The translations under genes were made by a program, and so were the position numbers. A stretch of 64,000 bases of DNA from Leptolyngbya sp. FACHB-60. GTDB lineage: Bacteria > Cyanobacteriota > Cyanobacteriia > Phormidesmidales > Phormidesmidaceae. Of this stretch, positions 7,931 through 16,648 are shown one piece after another. The stretch spans positions 62,001-126,000 of the forward strand of contig NZ_JACJOX010000028.1 in assembly GCF_014695775.1 (NCBI RefSeq), given 5' to 3'. The first letter of the stretch is position 1. Each line of letters begins with the position of its first letter. The notes beneath the pieces were generated by a model, which was not told the origin of the DNA, searched no databases, and saw nothing but the letters and a program-made list of their open reading frames with translations.

Positions 7931-8554
7931 ATGGTTGGTGCTTCAAATCCGCTCTCATCCCCCTCTCTCAGCGGTCAGGCGATCGCCCGTGTTGTCGGTC
8001 TGACCTGCATCTTTGGCTTTCTTGTCGACATGACTGCCCTCACCTTTCCCCTAGAGGAGGGGACAGCCTGGCGGGTGGGATTATTACAGCAAATGGGCGA
8101 TCGCAGCATTGTGCTGCTCATTGGTGTTGCCCTACTGATCTACAGCGCTTGGGAGAACCAAAGCCTACGAAAGACGTTGGGCCTCCTAGCGATGGGGCTA
8201 GGCGCTCTTTTTCTGCTGATTTGTATGTTTGTAGTGCGCGAAAGTTTTCTACTTCACTCTCAAGCAATCGACAACATCGGCAACCAGGTTTCGCAGTTAC
8301 AGACTCAGGTTGAAGCAGGGCGCTCTAACCCGGAAGTTACAGCCAATACCACAGAGGATGATTTTGCCAATGCCCTACGGGCTATTGATACCCAAGCTGA
8401 AACCCTGAGGCAAAATGCGAAAACCACCATTACCAGAAGTGCTGTTGCCAGCACCAGTAACTTTGCGGTAGTAGGCATTGGTTTATTGAGCCTAGGCCGC
8501 CTCGGCTCAACGGGAAAATATAGGGGCCGAAGCGCTAAAAAGACACGGAAATAA
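7931..8554 (+). CDS. HpsJ-like membrane protein (copy 2)
   Basis: This 207-residue protein is a paralogue of the one at 1745-2353. The shared pattern is a first span (VVGLTCIFGFLVDMTAL), the motif TAWRVGLLQQMGDRS, two further spans, a helical segment of about 70 residues rich in Gln, Ala and Glu, and a terminal hydrophobic segment followed by a strongly basic tail. The ATG at 7931 gives the HpsJ N-terminus directly. It is separated from the DUF4347 gene by a strong hairpin and from the next gene by 154 bases, so it may be monocistronic. HpsJ proteins are linked to polysaccharide secretion and exosortase loci; the molecular function is unknown. Confidence 0.65.
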   Translation: MVGASNPLSSPSLSGQAIARVVGLTCIFGFLVDMTALTFPLEEGTAWRVGLLQQMGDRSIVLLIGVALLIYSAWENQSLRKTLGLLAMGLGALFLLICMFVVRESFLLHSQAIDNIGNQVSQLQTQVEAGRSNPEVTANTTEDDFANALRAIDTQAETLRQNAKTTITRSAVASTSNFAVVGIGLLSLGRLGSTGKYRGRSAKKTRK

Positions 8555-8708
8555 GACGCCTTTCACTTTGCCACAAAAATCGGTGCCAAATCAACCGGCA
8601 CTAAATTTGTCGGCTCACGTCCTTAGAGAATGACTCTCTTCGCTTACCCATGGCTAGCCTTTTTAAGATTACGATTTAGCAATTAACCAACCTTTTGCAG
8701 CGAGCTAT

Positions 8709-10217
8709 ATGAATGATTATCCCGTTGTCATTATTGGGGCAGGGCCAGCGGGCTTGACTGCTGCCTACGAACTGCAGAAGCATGGCCTCAAGTCTGTAGT
8801 ACTTGAGCAGGCAGATCGAGTAGGCGGCATTTCCCGTACCGAGACTTATAAAGATTATCGGTTTGACATCGGTGGTCATCGCTTTTTTACTAAGGTTGAC
8901 GAAGTTAATGCGCTTTGGCAAGAAATTTTAGGTGATCAATTCATTCGGGTGCCCCGATTATCACGAATTTACTACGATGGTAAGTTCTATGACTATCCTC
9001 TTTCTCTTCTTAAAACCCTGAATAATCTGGGTTCACTGCGGAGTCTGCTGATTTTAATCAGCTATCTCAAAGCTAAGTTCAAGAAATATCTACACCTCAA
9101 TACAGAAGCTGAAACTTTTGAGGAGTGGGTTGTTGACTGCTTTGGTAACCGGTTATATCAAACTTTCTTTAAAACCTATACCGAAAAAGTCTGGGGCATC
9201 CCTTGCAATCAGATTCGGGCTGACTGGGCAGCACAGCGCATTAAAGACATGTCGCTTAAGCGAGCCGTAATCAACGCCCTGTTTGGCAGCCAAAATGCTA
9301 AAAGCCTTATTAAAGAATTTGACTATCCACGCCTGGGTCCCGGCATGATGTGGGAGCGCTGCCAGGAAATCGTTGAAACCCAGGGTTCTCCCGTTTATCT
9401 CAACACTAAAGTGGTGCAGGTTGAGCGAGAGGACCGTCGCGTTACTAAGGTGATTGCCGAGCAGGGCAGTAAAACCCTCGAATTCACCGGCGAACATTTC
9501 ATTAACTCTATGCCAATCGCAGCTTTTGTTCATCGTCTGCACCCTCTGCCTCCGGGGGAAGTACTGGCCGCAGCGCGAGGGCTGAAGTATCGAGATTTCT
9601 TAATTGTCTCGCTGATTATTAACCGCGACCAGCTTTTTCCCGATAACTGGCTCTACATCCACAGTCCTGACTTTCAGGTAGGGCGCATCCAAAACTTTAA
9701 GAATTGGAGTCCGGCGATGGTGCCCGACCCCAGCAAAACCTGTCTGGGGATGGAATATTTTTGCAACGAGGGCGATGGCCTTTGGGAAATGTCGGAAGTG
9801 GAGCTAGTTGAGCTGGCTACCAAAGAAATTATTGGGCTCAGCCTGGGGGTGAAGCCTGGGGACGTGGAGGATGGCTGCGTGATTCGTCAGCGAAAGGCTT
9901 ATCCGGTCTATGACGGGGAGTATCGTCAACACCTGCAGGTGCTGCAAGACTACGTGATGACCCTTGAGAACCTGCAAACAGTGGGTCGCAACGGCATGCA
10001 CCGCTACAACAACCAGGACCACTCAATGTTGACGGCTCTGCTGGCGGCAAAGAATATTTTGGGCGAGGACCACGACCTATGGAATGTGAACGTGGAGCGA
10101 TCGTACCAGGAAAACTTTACCGATGAAGAGTGGAACCGACGACAACATCCCCAAAAAATTGTAGATGTTCCGGTTCAATCGGCAGTGGCTATTTCCCCAT
10201 CAACCTTGTCCTCTTAG
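8709..10217 (+). CDS. FAD-dependent oxidoreductase, UDP-galactopyranose-mutase-like
   Basis: The 502-residue protein begins with a dinucleotide-binding fold (VVIIGAGPAGLTAAYEL, residues 6-22), followed by the second FAD motif VGGISRTE and DIGGHRFF. Near the C-terminus is the amine-oxidase-like closing motif (NGMHRYNNQDHSMLTA). Members of this NAD(P)/FAD group often sit in polysaccharide clusters and are annotated as UDP-galactopyranose mutase or protoporphyrinogen-oxidase-like. Which sugar nucleotide or lipid is the substrate cannot be read from the sequence. It opens the long glycan cluster and is 23 bases ahead of the first glycosyltransferase, probably in the same transcript. Confidence 0.75.
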   Translation: MNDYPVVIIGAGPAGLTAAYELQKHGLKSVVLEQADRVGGISRTETYKDYRFDIGGHRFFTKVDEVNALWQEILGDQFIRVPRLSRIYYDGKFYDYPLSLLKTLNNLGSLRSLLILISYLKAKFKKYLHLNTEAETFEEWVVDCFGNRLYQTFFKTYTEKVWGIPCNQIRADWAAQRIKDMSLKRAVINALFGSQNAKSLIKEFDYPRLGPGMMWERCQEIVETQGSPVYLNTKVVQVEREDRRVTKVIAEQGSKTLEFTGEHFINSMPIAAFVHRLHPLPPGEVLAAARGLKYRDFLIVSLIINRDQLFPDNWLYIHSPDFQVGRIQNFKNWSPAMVPDPSKTCLGMEYFCNEGDGLWEMSEVELVELATKEIIGLSLGVKPGDVEDGCVIRQRKAYPVYDGEYRQHLQVLQDYVMTLENLQTVGRNGMHRYNNQDHSMLTALLAAKNILGEDHDLWNVNVERSYQENFTDEEWNRRQHPQKIVDVPVQSAVAISPSTLSS

Positions 10218-10240
10218 TTATGAAAGGAAAGGTAATACAG

Positions 10241-11383
10241 ATGGCTATTCAATCAATCGATACTTTACCTTCTAAAAAGCAGCCTCTGGTTTCAGTTATT
10301 ATCCCTGCCTATAATGCAGAAAAGTTTATTGCCAAAACCTTAGAATCAGTACTGGCTCAGACTTACCACAACATTGAAGTGATAGTAGTGGACGATGGGT
10401 CAGAAGACAGAACAGCTCAAATTGTCCAATCATACATGGAGAGAACCTCCCAACTAAAACTACTTAGCCAAAAAAATTTAGGGGTTGCAGCTGCGCGTAA
10501 TTTGGGCATTCATCAAGCTAAAGGCAAGTTCATCGCCCCTCTGGATGCAGATGATATATGGTATGAACAAAATATAGAACGGCAGGTACATGCTATTTTA
10601 TCAGCAGAAAAAAATGTTGGGCTTGTATATTCATGGTCAATAGATATTGATGAATTCGGTCAGCAATTGGGTTGCGTACGTGCCTCTCGAATTGCGGGCC
10701 GTGTTTATACAACTCTGTTACTCCACGACTTCATCGCTAACGCTAGTTCTGTCCTAATTCGTAAAGATTGCCTTGATCAGGTTGGGGGATATGATCCTAC
10801 CCTAAAGCAGCAAAATGGCCAAGGCGGGGAAGATTGGGATATCTATTTACGCATTGCTGAACACTACGAATTTCGGGTCATTCCTGAAGTCTTAGTGGGC
10901 TATCGTCAGTTAGCTAATAGTATGTCCGCAGATAGCTATCAGATGGCCCGCTCTAGGTTTCTAATTTGGCAGAAAATTAGACAGCAGTACCCCCGCATTC
11001 CCACGTCTATTGAACGCTTATCTAACAGTAGTTTCTATCTTCATCTAGCCGATCAAGATTATCGCGCTACTGAATACAGAACCGCACTAGACTGGACAAT
11101 AAAAGCACTTAAAATTGATCCTTTAACTCCGTTTTTGCGTCTAGGTCTATACAAAACTGTGGTTTTTTTCTTGCTGAGCAAGCTTAGTCGACGAGCTCCA
11201 TCAGTGAAAGCGATCAAAAGTTATAGGCAGATAAAATCGAAAAACATTCATAGCACTTCTCATGAGACTCTATTTTTGCAACGCCAAAAGCCACTATTTT
11301 TCTGCCAGCCTAAGTTTTTTGCAGAGTTGCTGATCCATCAGTTAGCATCTTTCATATTCGGCAGCTCGAAAAAATGGACTTAA
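10241..11383 (+). CDS. Glycosyltransferase family 2
   Basis: The start chosen is ATG 10241 because a purine-rich AAGGAAAGG lies 8 bases upstream and the GT2 fold (LVSVIIPAYNAEKFI) begins shortly after. The open frame extends further upstream, but only into the previous gene. The 380-residue product has the nucleotide-binding DDGS motif (VVVDDGSEDRTA), the ARNLGI helix and the metal-binding DADD (PLDADDIWY). The acceptor-side motif GGEDWDIYLRI follows, and then a C-terminal extension of about 120 residues without membrane spans. It is expected to add one sugar to a lipid-linked glycan at the cytoplasmic membrane; donor and linkage are not predictable. Confidence 0.85.
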   Translation: MAIQSIDTLPSKKQPLVSVIIPAYNAEKFIAKTLESVLAQTYHNIEVIVVDDGSEDRTAQIVQSYMERTSQLKLLSQKNLGVAAARNLGIHQAKGKFIAPLDADDIWYEQNIERQVHAILSAEKNVGLVYSWSIDIDEFGQQLGCVRASRIAGRVYTTLLLHDFIANASSVLIRKDCLDQVGGYDPTLKQQNGQGGEDWDIYLRIAEHYEFRVIPEVLVGYRQLANSMSADSYQMARSRFLIWQKIRQQYPRIPTSIERLSNSSFYLHLADQDYRATEYRTALDWTIKALKIDPLTPFLRLGLYKTVVFFLLSKLSRRAPSVKAIKSYRQIKSKNIHSTSHETLFLQRQKPLFFCQPKFFAELLIHQLASFIFGSSKKWT

Positions 11384-11434
11384 AGAAGTGTTTATATTTA
11401 CACACATAATCTTAAACAGTAAGTTTTACAATTA

Positions 11435-12253
11435 ATGAAAGCATTAGTAATCAAAGCAGGACAGAGCAATAAACAGTATTGGCAAGATTTGTGGCGTTAC
11501 CGTGAGTTGCTGTATTTTTTGGCTTGGCGTGATATTTTGGTGCGCTACAAGCAAACTACTGTAGGTCTTGCCTGGGCATTGTTGCGGCCATTCATTTCTA
11601 TGGTGGTGTTCACCGTAATTTTTAGTGGTGTTGCTCAATTGCCCTCTGATGGAGAACCTTACCCTATTTTGGTGTTCTCTGCTATGTTACCCTGGCAATT
11701 TTTCTCTAGTGCTTTGACTGATTGTAGTAATAGTTTGATTAATGACTCTAATTTGATTTCTAAGGTTTATTTCCCTCGCCTCCTGGTTCCGATGGGTTCT
11801 GTTGCTGTCAACTTTGTAGATTTGCTCGTCTCTGGCATGATCTTACTAGGGCTGATGGCTTGGTACAGCTTTATTCCCACTTGGCATATTTTGCTACTGC
11901 CCGTCTTTGTTGTCTTGGCAATTATGATCAGCATTGGAGGTGGCCTGTGGTTTGCCGCCTTAAATGTAGAGTATCGCGATTTTCGCTATGTGGTGCCCTT
12001 CATTGTGCAATTAGGTTTTTTTGTATCGCCAGTTGGTTTTAGGAGCAATCTAGTGCCCGATCAATGGCGTTTGCTTTACTCTCTCAATCCCCTAGTGGGA
12101 ATTATTGATGGTTTTCGATGGGCCATTTTAAGCGAAGCGGATCAACTCTACTGGCCGGGTTTTTTGCTCTCATTAGGTATTGTGCTGGTCGTTCTCTCTA
12201 GTGGAGTGTATTACTTCCGGGCTACTGAGCGCAAGTTTGCGGATGTGATCTAA
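11435..12253 (+). CDS. ABC transporter permease, polysaccharide export (Wzm type)
   Basis: The 272-residue protein has about six membrane spans and the ABC2 permease pattern. A cytoplasmic N-terminal helix (YRELLYFLAWRDILVRYKQT) is followed by GLAWALLRPFISM. The conserved NVEYRDFRYVVPF and SPVGF segments come before the last spans. It pairs with the ATPase 12 bases downstream to form a Wzm/Wzt-type exporter, which flips completed undecaprenyl-linked polysaccharide across the inner membrane. It belongs to the same plus-strand operon as the surrounding glycosyltransferases. Confidence 0.9.
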   Translation: MKALVIKAGQSNKQYWQDLWRYRELLYFLAWRDILVRYKQTTVGLAWALLRPFISMVVFTVIFSGVAQLPSDGEPYPILVFSAMLPWQFFSSALTDCSNSLINDSNLISKVYFPRLLVPMGSVAVNFVDLLVSGMILLGLMAWYSFIPTWHILLLPVFVVLAIMISIGGGLWFAALNVEYRDFRYVVPFIVQLGFFVSPVGFRSNLVPDQWRLLYSLNPLVGIIDGFRWAILSEADQLYWPGFLLSLGIVLVVLSSGVYYFRATERKFADVI

Positions 12254-12265
12254 GCAGGTGCAACT

Positions 12266-13552
12266 ATGGCTGATACCGTCATTCGGGTCGAGAACCTAAG
12301 CAAGAAGTATATAATTGGCCACCAGACTGCTGGTCACTCTACCTTGCGAGACAAGATTACGGATGGTGCTAAAGCTATTGGCCAACGGCTTATTCACGGT
12401 AAGAAGGTGAAAGACACTACCCGAGAAGAGTTTTGGGCTTTGAATGATGTTTCGTTTGAAGTGAAGCAAGGGGATCGGTTAGGTATTATCGGTCGTAACG
12501 GAGCTGGTAAATCTACTTTACTCAAAATTCTCAGCCGCATTACAGAGCCTACTTCAGGGCAAATTACTATTCACGGCAGAGTTGCTAGCCTGTTAGAAGT
12601 TGGCACAGGTTTTCACCCCGAGCTCACTGGGCGAGAAAATGTGTTTCTCAATGGTGCCATCTTAGGCATGAGCAGGGTTGAAATTCGTAAGAAGTTTGAT
12701 GAAATTGTTGACTTTGCAGAGATTGAAAAGTTTTTAGATACTCCAGTAAAACGTTATTCGTCGGGAATGTATGTCCGTTTGGCTTTTGCTGTCGCGGCGC
12801 ATCTAGAACCAGAAATTTTAATTGTGGATGAAGTCTTGGCAGTTGGAGATACTAGCTTTCAGAAGAAATGTTTAGGTAAGATGGATGATATTGCTGACCA
12901 AGGTCGAACGATTGTATTAGTTAGCCACAACATGCTAACGATACAGGATCTATGCCAAAAGTCGATCTGGCTTCATCATGGCAAGTTAGTGGATTATGGG
13001 AATTCCCAGAAAATCACTTCTAATTATCTTCAAGCTTCTCTTGAAACCTCAACTCAAAGAAGTTGGGAGGATTTAGAAACAGCACCAGGTAATGAAACAG
13101 TCCGTTTACAGCGTGTCTGTATACAGCCAATGAGTAATGTACCAAATACTCACATTACTGTTTGTGATCCATTCTTGATAAAGGTTCAGTTTCACAACTT
13201 TAAACCAGATGCTTACTTAAATGTTAGTCTGCAAGTTCACAACGAATACGGAATTTTGGTATTTGAGTCTGCTCCAGTCCATGAGACTGGTTGGTTAAAC
13301 CGTCCTTTTTGCACTGGAATTTTTAGTTACAAGTGCCATATCCCAGGCAACTTATTAAATAATGGCTCTTATCAATTAAATCTTTCTATAACTGAAAATC
13401 AAGATATTTTATTGGTAAAGTTAACCAACGCTTTGACCTTTGAAATAGCAGATTCAATGGAAAATCGTGCTGGATGGCATGGTGCTTGGGATGGGGCCGT
13501 ACGACCTATTCTAAAGTGGGAAACAGATTTTGTCTCGGAGCACAAAGTGTGA
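12266..13552 (+). CDS. ABC transporter ATP-binding protein with carbohydrate-binding tail (Wzt type)
   Basis: Residues 1-250 form the ATPase: Walker A GRNGAGKST (76-84), signature YSSGMYVRLAF and Walker B ILIVDEVLAVGD. Residues about 270-428 form a separate beta-sandwich-like domain (HITVCDPFLIKVQFHNF, later AWDGAVRPILKWE) typical of the C-terminal domain of Wzt proteins. In that family the domain recognises the terminal modification of the glycan before export. It starts 12 bases after the permease and is followed by a methyltransferase, which fits export of an end-capped chain. The 3' half is AT-richer than the 5' half, hinting that the glycan-recognising domain evolves separately. Confidence 0.9.
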   Translation: MADTVIRVENLSKKYIIGHQTAGHSTLRDKITDGAKAIGQRLIHGKKVKDTTREEFWALNDVSFEVKQGDRLGIIGRNGAGKSTLLKILSRITEPTSGQITIHGRVASLLEVGTGFHPELTGRENVFLNGAILGMSRVEIRKKFDEIVDFAEIEKFLDTPVKRYSSGMYVRLAFAVAAHLEPEILIVDEVLAVGDTSFQKKCLGKMDDIADQGRTIVLVSHNMLTIQDLCQKSIWLHHGKLVDYGNSQKITSNYLQASLETSTQRSWEDLETAPGNETVRLQRVCIQPMSNVPNTHITVCDPFLIKVQFHNFKPDAYLNVSLQVHNEYGILVFESAPVHETGWLNRPFCTGIFSYKCHIPGNLLNNGSYQLNLSITENQDILLVKLTNALTFEIADSMENRAGWHGAWDGAVRPILKWETDFVSEHKV

Positions 13553-13628
13553 AATCTAGATAAAATCTTATAGAATTCATTGATTGTAAAGACAAATTCT
13601 AAAGTAACTTACTGGCAAAATTGGGGTA

Positions 13629-14555
13629 ATGAATTATTCAACCAAATTTCACAATTCAGAGCCAACAGGAGGCTTGAATAGGCTCAAGCCATCTTTAGTG
13701 TGTCCAGGGTGCAAGCAAAAACTTTACTACAGTGACAAATACAATTGGTGCAGTGCTTGCGGTGAAAGTTTTCCCCAAGTGAGCAAAAATTGGATTAACT
13801 TATTCTCTGAGAAACTGCTTAAAGATGACCAAAAATGGGCTTCAAGGCAGCAGGAGATGGAGATCTGGTATCAGAATTTGATCGTTTCTCCAAAACAGGC
13901 TAGTTATTGTTTGTTAAATGACTATGTACCATTTGAGCCTACTCTAAATTCTATGTCTGGTAAAGTGCTAGATGTTGGGGGAGGCGTGGGACTAGTTAGG
14001 CACTACTTGCCTTCCAATACTCAATACATCGTGCTCGATCCTAGTCTTGATTGGCTCAAGATAGAGTGGAAAACGCTATCTGATATTTTCCCTTGTTTAG
14101 CTACACCACCCTCTTTTGTAAGAGGTGTGGGAGAGTGTTTACCATTTTCTAATTGTTCTTTTGATGTGGTGCTTTCTTTTTGGAGCATAAATCATACGAG
14201 CAATCCTAAACAGGTTTTTGAAGAGATGGAAAGAGTTTTGCAGCCAGGAGGGAAGTTGTTTATTGTATTCGAGGATATGTCACCCATTTGGAGTGACATA
14301 ATTGATAAAAAATTTCCTGCTGAAAAGGTTTTTCTTAGCTTTTTTGGCATTGATAAAGAAGCTTCAAAGTTTGCTAGATCGAAGCTCATGGCCCGTCTTT
14401 TGCTGGGACTGAAATTCCCACTTCAGCCTGATCATATTCGAATTGAGGAAAACGACGTTTTTAATTGGAGCAAAGATGGCTTCGAGTTAATTGAAAGATC
14501 TTGGATTGGCCAGTTTCTAGCCCTTGAGTTTAAAAAGAATTCTTTATGTAAGTGA
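13629..14555 (+). CDS. SAM-dependent methyltransferase with N-terminal zinc-ribbon-like motif
   Basis: The 308-residue protein begins with four cysteines in CPGCKQ and CSACGES (Cys25, 28, 41, 44), a probable small zinc site like those of Trm112-type or class I methyltransferase N-termini. A Rossmann SAM-binding motif follows (VLDVGGGVGLV, about 116-126), with the acidic loop IVLDPS and the post-motif FDVVLSFWSINH. It directly follows the Wzt gene. One attractive role is modifying the growing or terminal sugar that Wzt reads, but the substrate is not known. The 3' end overlaps only the upstream open frame of the next gene, not its chosen ATG. Confidence 0.75.
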   Translation: MNYSTKFHNSEPTGGLNRLKPSLVCPGCKQKLYYSDKYNWCSACGESFPQVSKNWINLFSEKLLKDDQKWASRQQEMEIWYQNLIVSPKQASYCLLNDYVPFEPTLNSMSGKVLDVGGGVGLVRHYLPSNTQYIVLDPSLDWLKIEWKTLSDIFPCLATPPSFVRGVGECLPFSNCSFDVVLSFWSINHTSNPKQVFEEMERVLQPGGKLFIVFEDMSPIWSDIIDKKFPAEKVFLSFFGIDKEASKFARSKLMARLLLGLKFPLQPDHIRIEENDVFNWSKDGFELIERSWIGQFLALEFKKNSLCK

Positions 14556-14571
14556 ACTTAAAAGTAGTTTT

Positions 14572-15639
14572 ATGCAAGAATCTAATGCCAACTTCTGTGA
14601 TACCCAGACTCCAATTAAAAATGGAAAAATTTCAGTTATTATTCCTTGCTTCAAGCAAGCCCACTATTTAGGGGATGCAATTAGTAGTGTTCTAACTCAA
14701 AGCTATAAGAACTTTGAAATTATTGTTGTTGATGATGGTTCTCCGGATAACACGCAGGAGGTTGCTTCTCTCTATTCTACAAATTATATTTACCAAGAAA
14801 ATCAGGGCCTATCTGGAGCACGAAATACAGGATTACAAGAGAGTAAGGGTGAGTACTTAGTGTTTTTGGATGCGGACGATCGTCTTACTCCTAATGCTCT
14901 AGAGGATGGCTTGAACTGCTTTAGGTCTCATCCACACTGTGCTTTTGTCTCGGGACACCATCGCTATATCAACATTGATGGATCCTTACTTAACGAACAT
15001 CCCCCAGAACCTATTGATGGTGACTATTACATGGCATTATTAAGGCGAAACTATATCGGCATGCATGCCACGGTAATGTATCAGCGATCGGTGTTTGACG
15101 TTGTAGGAGGATTTGACACCTCTCTGAAGTCCTGCGAGGACTACGATTTGTATTTGAGAATTGTCAGCAGATTTCCTGTCTATCGCCATCACAACGTCAC
15201 GGCAGAGTATCGTTGGCACGACTCGAACATGACTCATAACTCTAGCCGTATGCTAAATGCGGGATTAACAGTACTGCGATCGCAGTGGCCACAGATTCAG
15301 AAAACCCCTCATTATGTTCGAGCCTATTGCGCTGGGTTACGGTTTTGGCGCACTTATTTTGGCCAGCAACTGATTGACCGAACTGTAAATAGTTTTATGT
15401 CAGGAGAAATAACGCAGACAATTAAAAGCTTAGAACAGATTCTAAAATTTCTGCCCTTATGGTTGTTGTCTGTTTGGCTTGAACTGCAAGGATTGTTCTA
15501 CGCAATTATTTTAAAGCTTAAACTACAGAAAACACCTATTCATTTAGAAGAAATGCATCCGAATGAATCAGCCGTAGATAAATTAAAACTTGTGAATAAA
15601 ACCGTCACTAAACCTCTTTTAAATCCTAAGTCAAAATGA
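14572..15639 (+). CDS. Glycosyltransferase family 2
   Basis: ATG 14572 is used in preference to an upstream TTG at 14524 that would overlap the methyltransferase. The 355-residue protein has the GT2 core: ISVIIPCFKQAHYL, VVDDGSPDNTQ, GLSGARNTGL, VFLDADDR and the acceptor-side CEDYDLYLRI. The C-terminal region contains a possible amphipathic or membrane-associated helix (FLPLWLLSVWLELQGLF). The gene is AT-rich and overlaps the next glycosyltransferase by 4 bases (ATGA), so translation is probably coupled. Confidence 0.85.
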   Translation: MQESNANFCDTQTPIKNGKISVIIPCFKQAHYLGDAISSVLTQSYKNFEIIVVDDGSPDNTQEVASLYSTNYIYQENQGLSGARNTGLQESKGEYLVFLDADDRLTPNALEDGLNCFRSHPHCAFVSGHHRYINIDGSLLNEHPPEPIDGDYYMALLRRNYIGMHATVMYQRSVFDVVGGFDTSLKSCEDYDLYLRIVSRFPVYRHHNVTAEYRWHDSNMTHNSSRMLNAGLTVLRSQWPQIQKTPHYVRAYCAGLRFWRTYFGQQLIDRTVNSFMSGEITQTIKSLEQILKFLPLWLLSVWLELQGLFYAIILKLKLQKTPIHLEEMHPNESAVDKLKLVNKTVTKPLLNPKSK

Positions 15640-16580
15640 AAGTTAGTGTACTGGTAATAACTTATAACCATATTAGCTTTATTGCAAAAGCACTGGACAG
15701 TGTGTTAATGCAAGACGTTAATTTTGATTATGAACTACTAATTAGCGAAGACTGTTCCACAGACGGAACTCGGGAAGTAGTTTTAGCTTACTATAATCGG
15801 TTTCCTGATAAAATTCGCCTGTTGCTATCTAAAAAAAACATACGTAGTAACCAAGTTGTCGCCAGAGGAATCAATGCAGCCAAAGGACAATATATTGCCT
15901 TGCTCGATGGAGATGATTATTGGATATCTCCTCACAAGCTACAAAAACAGGTTGACTTTTTAGATCGGCATTCTGAGTGTGCTATTTGCTTTCACAATGC
16001 CAAGGTTGTTCATGAGGATAGTAGTCAGGCTGTCTGGAACTGGACGCCAGAGAACCAAAAGGAGTTTTCAACCCTTGAAGATATATGGATGGGTAATTTC
16101 ATTGCCACTTGTTCTACCATGTTTCGGCAAGGATTATTTGGTCGAGTTCCTACTTGGTACGATGATTTTTTCCCCATAACAGACTGGCCTTTACACTTGT
16201 TGAATGCAGAACATGGTTTGATCGGATACATTGATGAAGTTATGGGAGTTTATAGATACCACAGCGGCGGTCTTTACTCACCATTCACACAGGTTCAAAA
16301 GCTATACAAAACACTTGATTTTTATCAAGCTATAAATTCTGCGTTAGACTTTCGATACGATGAAATAATTAAAACAGCTATTTCTAAGTACTTTTTGGAG
16401 TGGGCTGATGAGTTTTTTGCTAGTGGTAATATGGAGCAAGCAAGAGTTTGCTTTAAAGTCTGTGCTACAGCAAAACCTATAAATAAGTACATTTCGATTC
16501 GCCGGTTTTTAAGAACCTGGTTTAAGCTGTACCTCTTACCTCGAGTCAGGTCTACCAATCTAGCTCAAGAAAATTATTAG
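15636..16580 (+). CDS. Glycosyltransferase family 2
   Basis: This 314-residue protein has the GT2 fold with VSVLVITYNHISFI, LLISEDCSTDGT (an acidic EDCS form of the usual DDGS) and the metal-binding ALLDGDDYW. The EDCSTDGT and DGDDYW variants are shared with glycosyltransferases of bacterial capsule clusters. No membrane segment is obvious. It is coupled to the preceding gene by an ATGA overlap. The sugar specificity is unknown. Confidence 0.85.
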   Translation: MKVSVLVITYNHISFIAKALDSVLMQDVNFDYELLISEDCSTDGTREVVLAYYNRFPDKIRLLLSKKNIRSNQVVARGINAAKGQYIALLDGDDYWISPHKLQKQVDFLDRHSECAICFHNAKVVHEDSSQAVWNWTPENQKEFSTLEDIWMGNFIATCSTMFRQGLFGRVPTWYDDFFPITDWPLHLLNAEHGLIGYIDEVMGVYRYHSGGLYSPFTQVQKLYKTLDFYQAINSALDFRYDEIIKTAISKYFLEWADEFFASGNMEQARVCFKVCATAKPINKYISIRRFLRTWFKLYLLPRVRSTNLAQENY

Positions 16581-16648
16581 AGTATTTATTCCTTTGGTTT
16601 TTAGTCCTTTACCTTAAATGTTGCCTATTAATTTCTCTATAATTAAGT

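Noticed and set aside
10130..10240. Upstream extension of the first GT2 gene
   Set aside because: The extra 37 codons overlap the oxidoreductase gene in another frame, and ATG 10241 has a good ribosome binding site.
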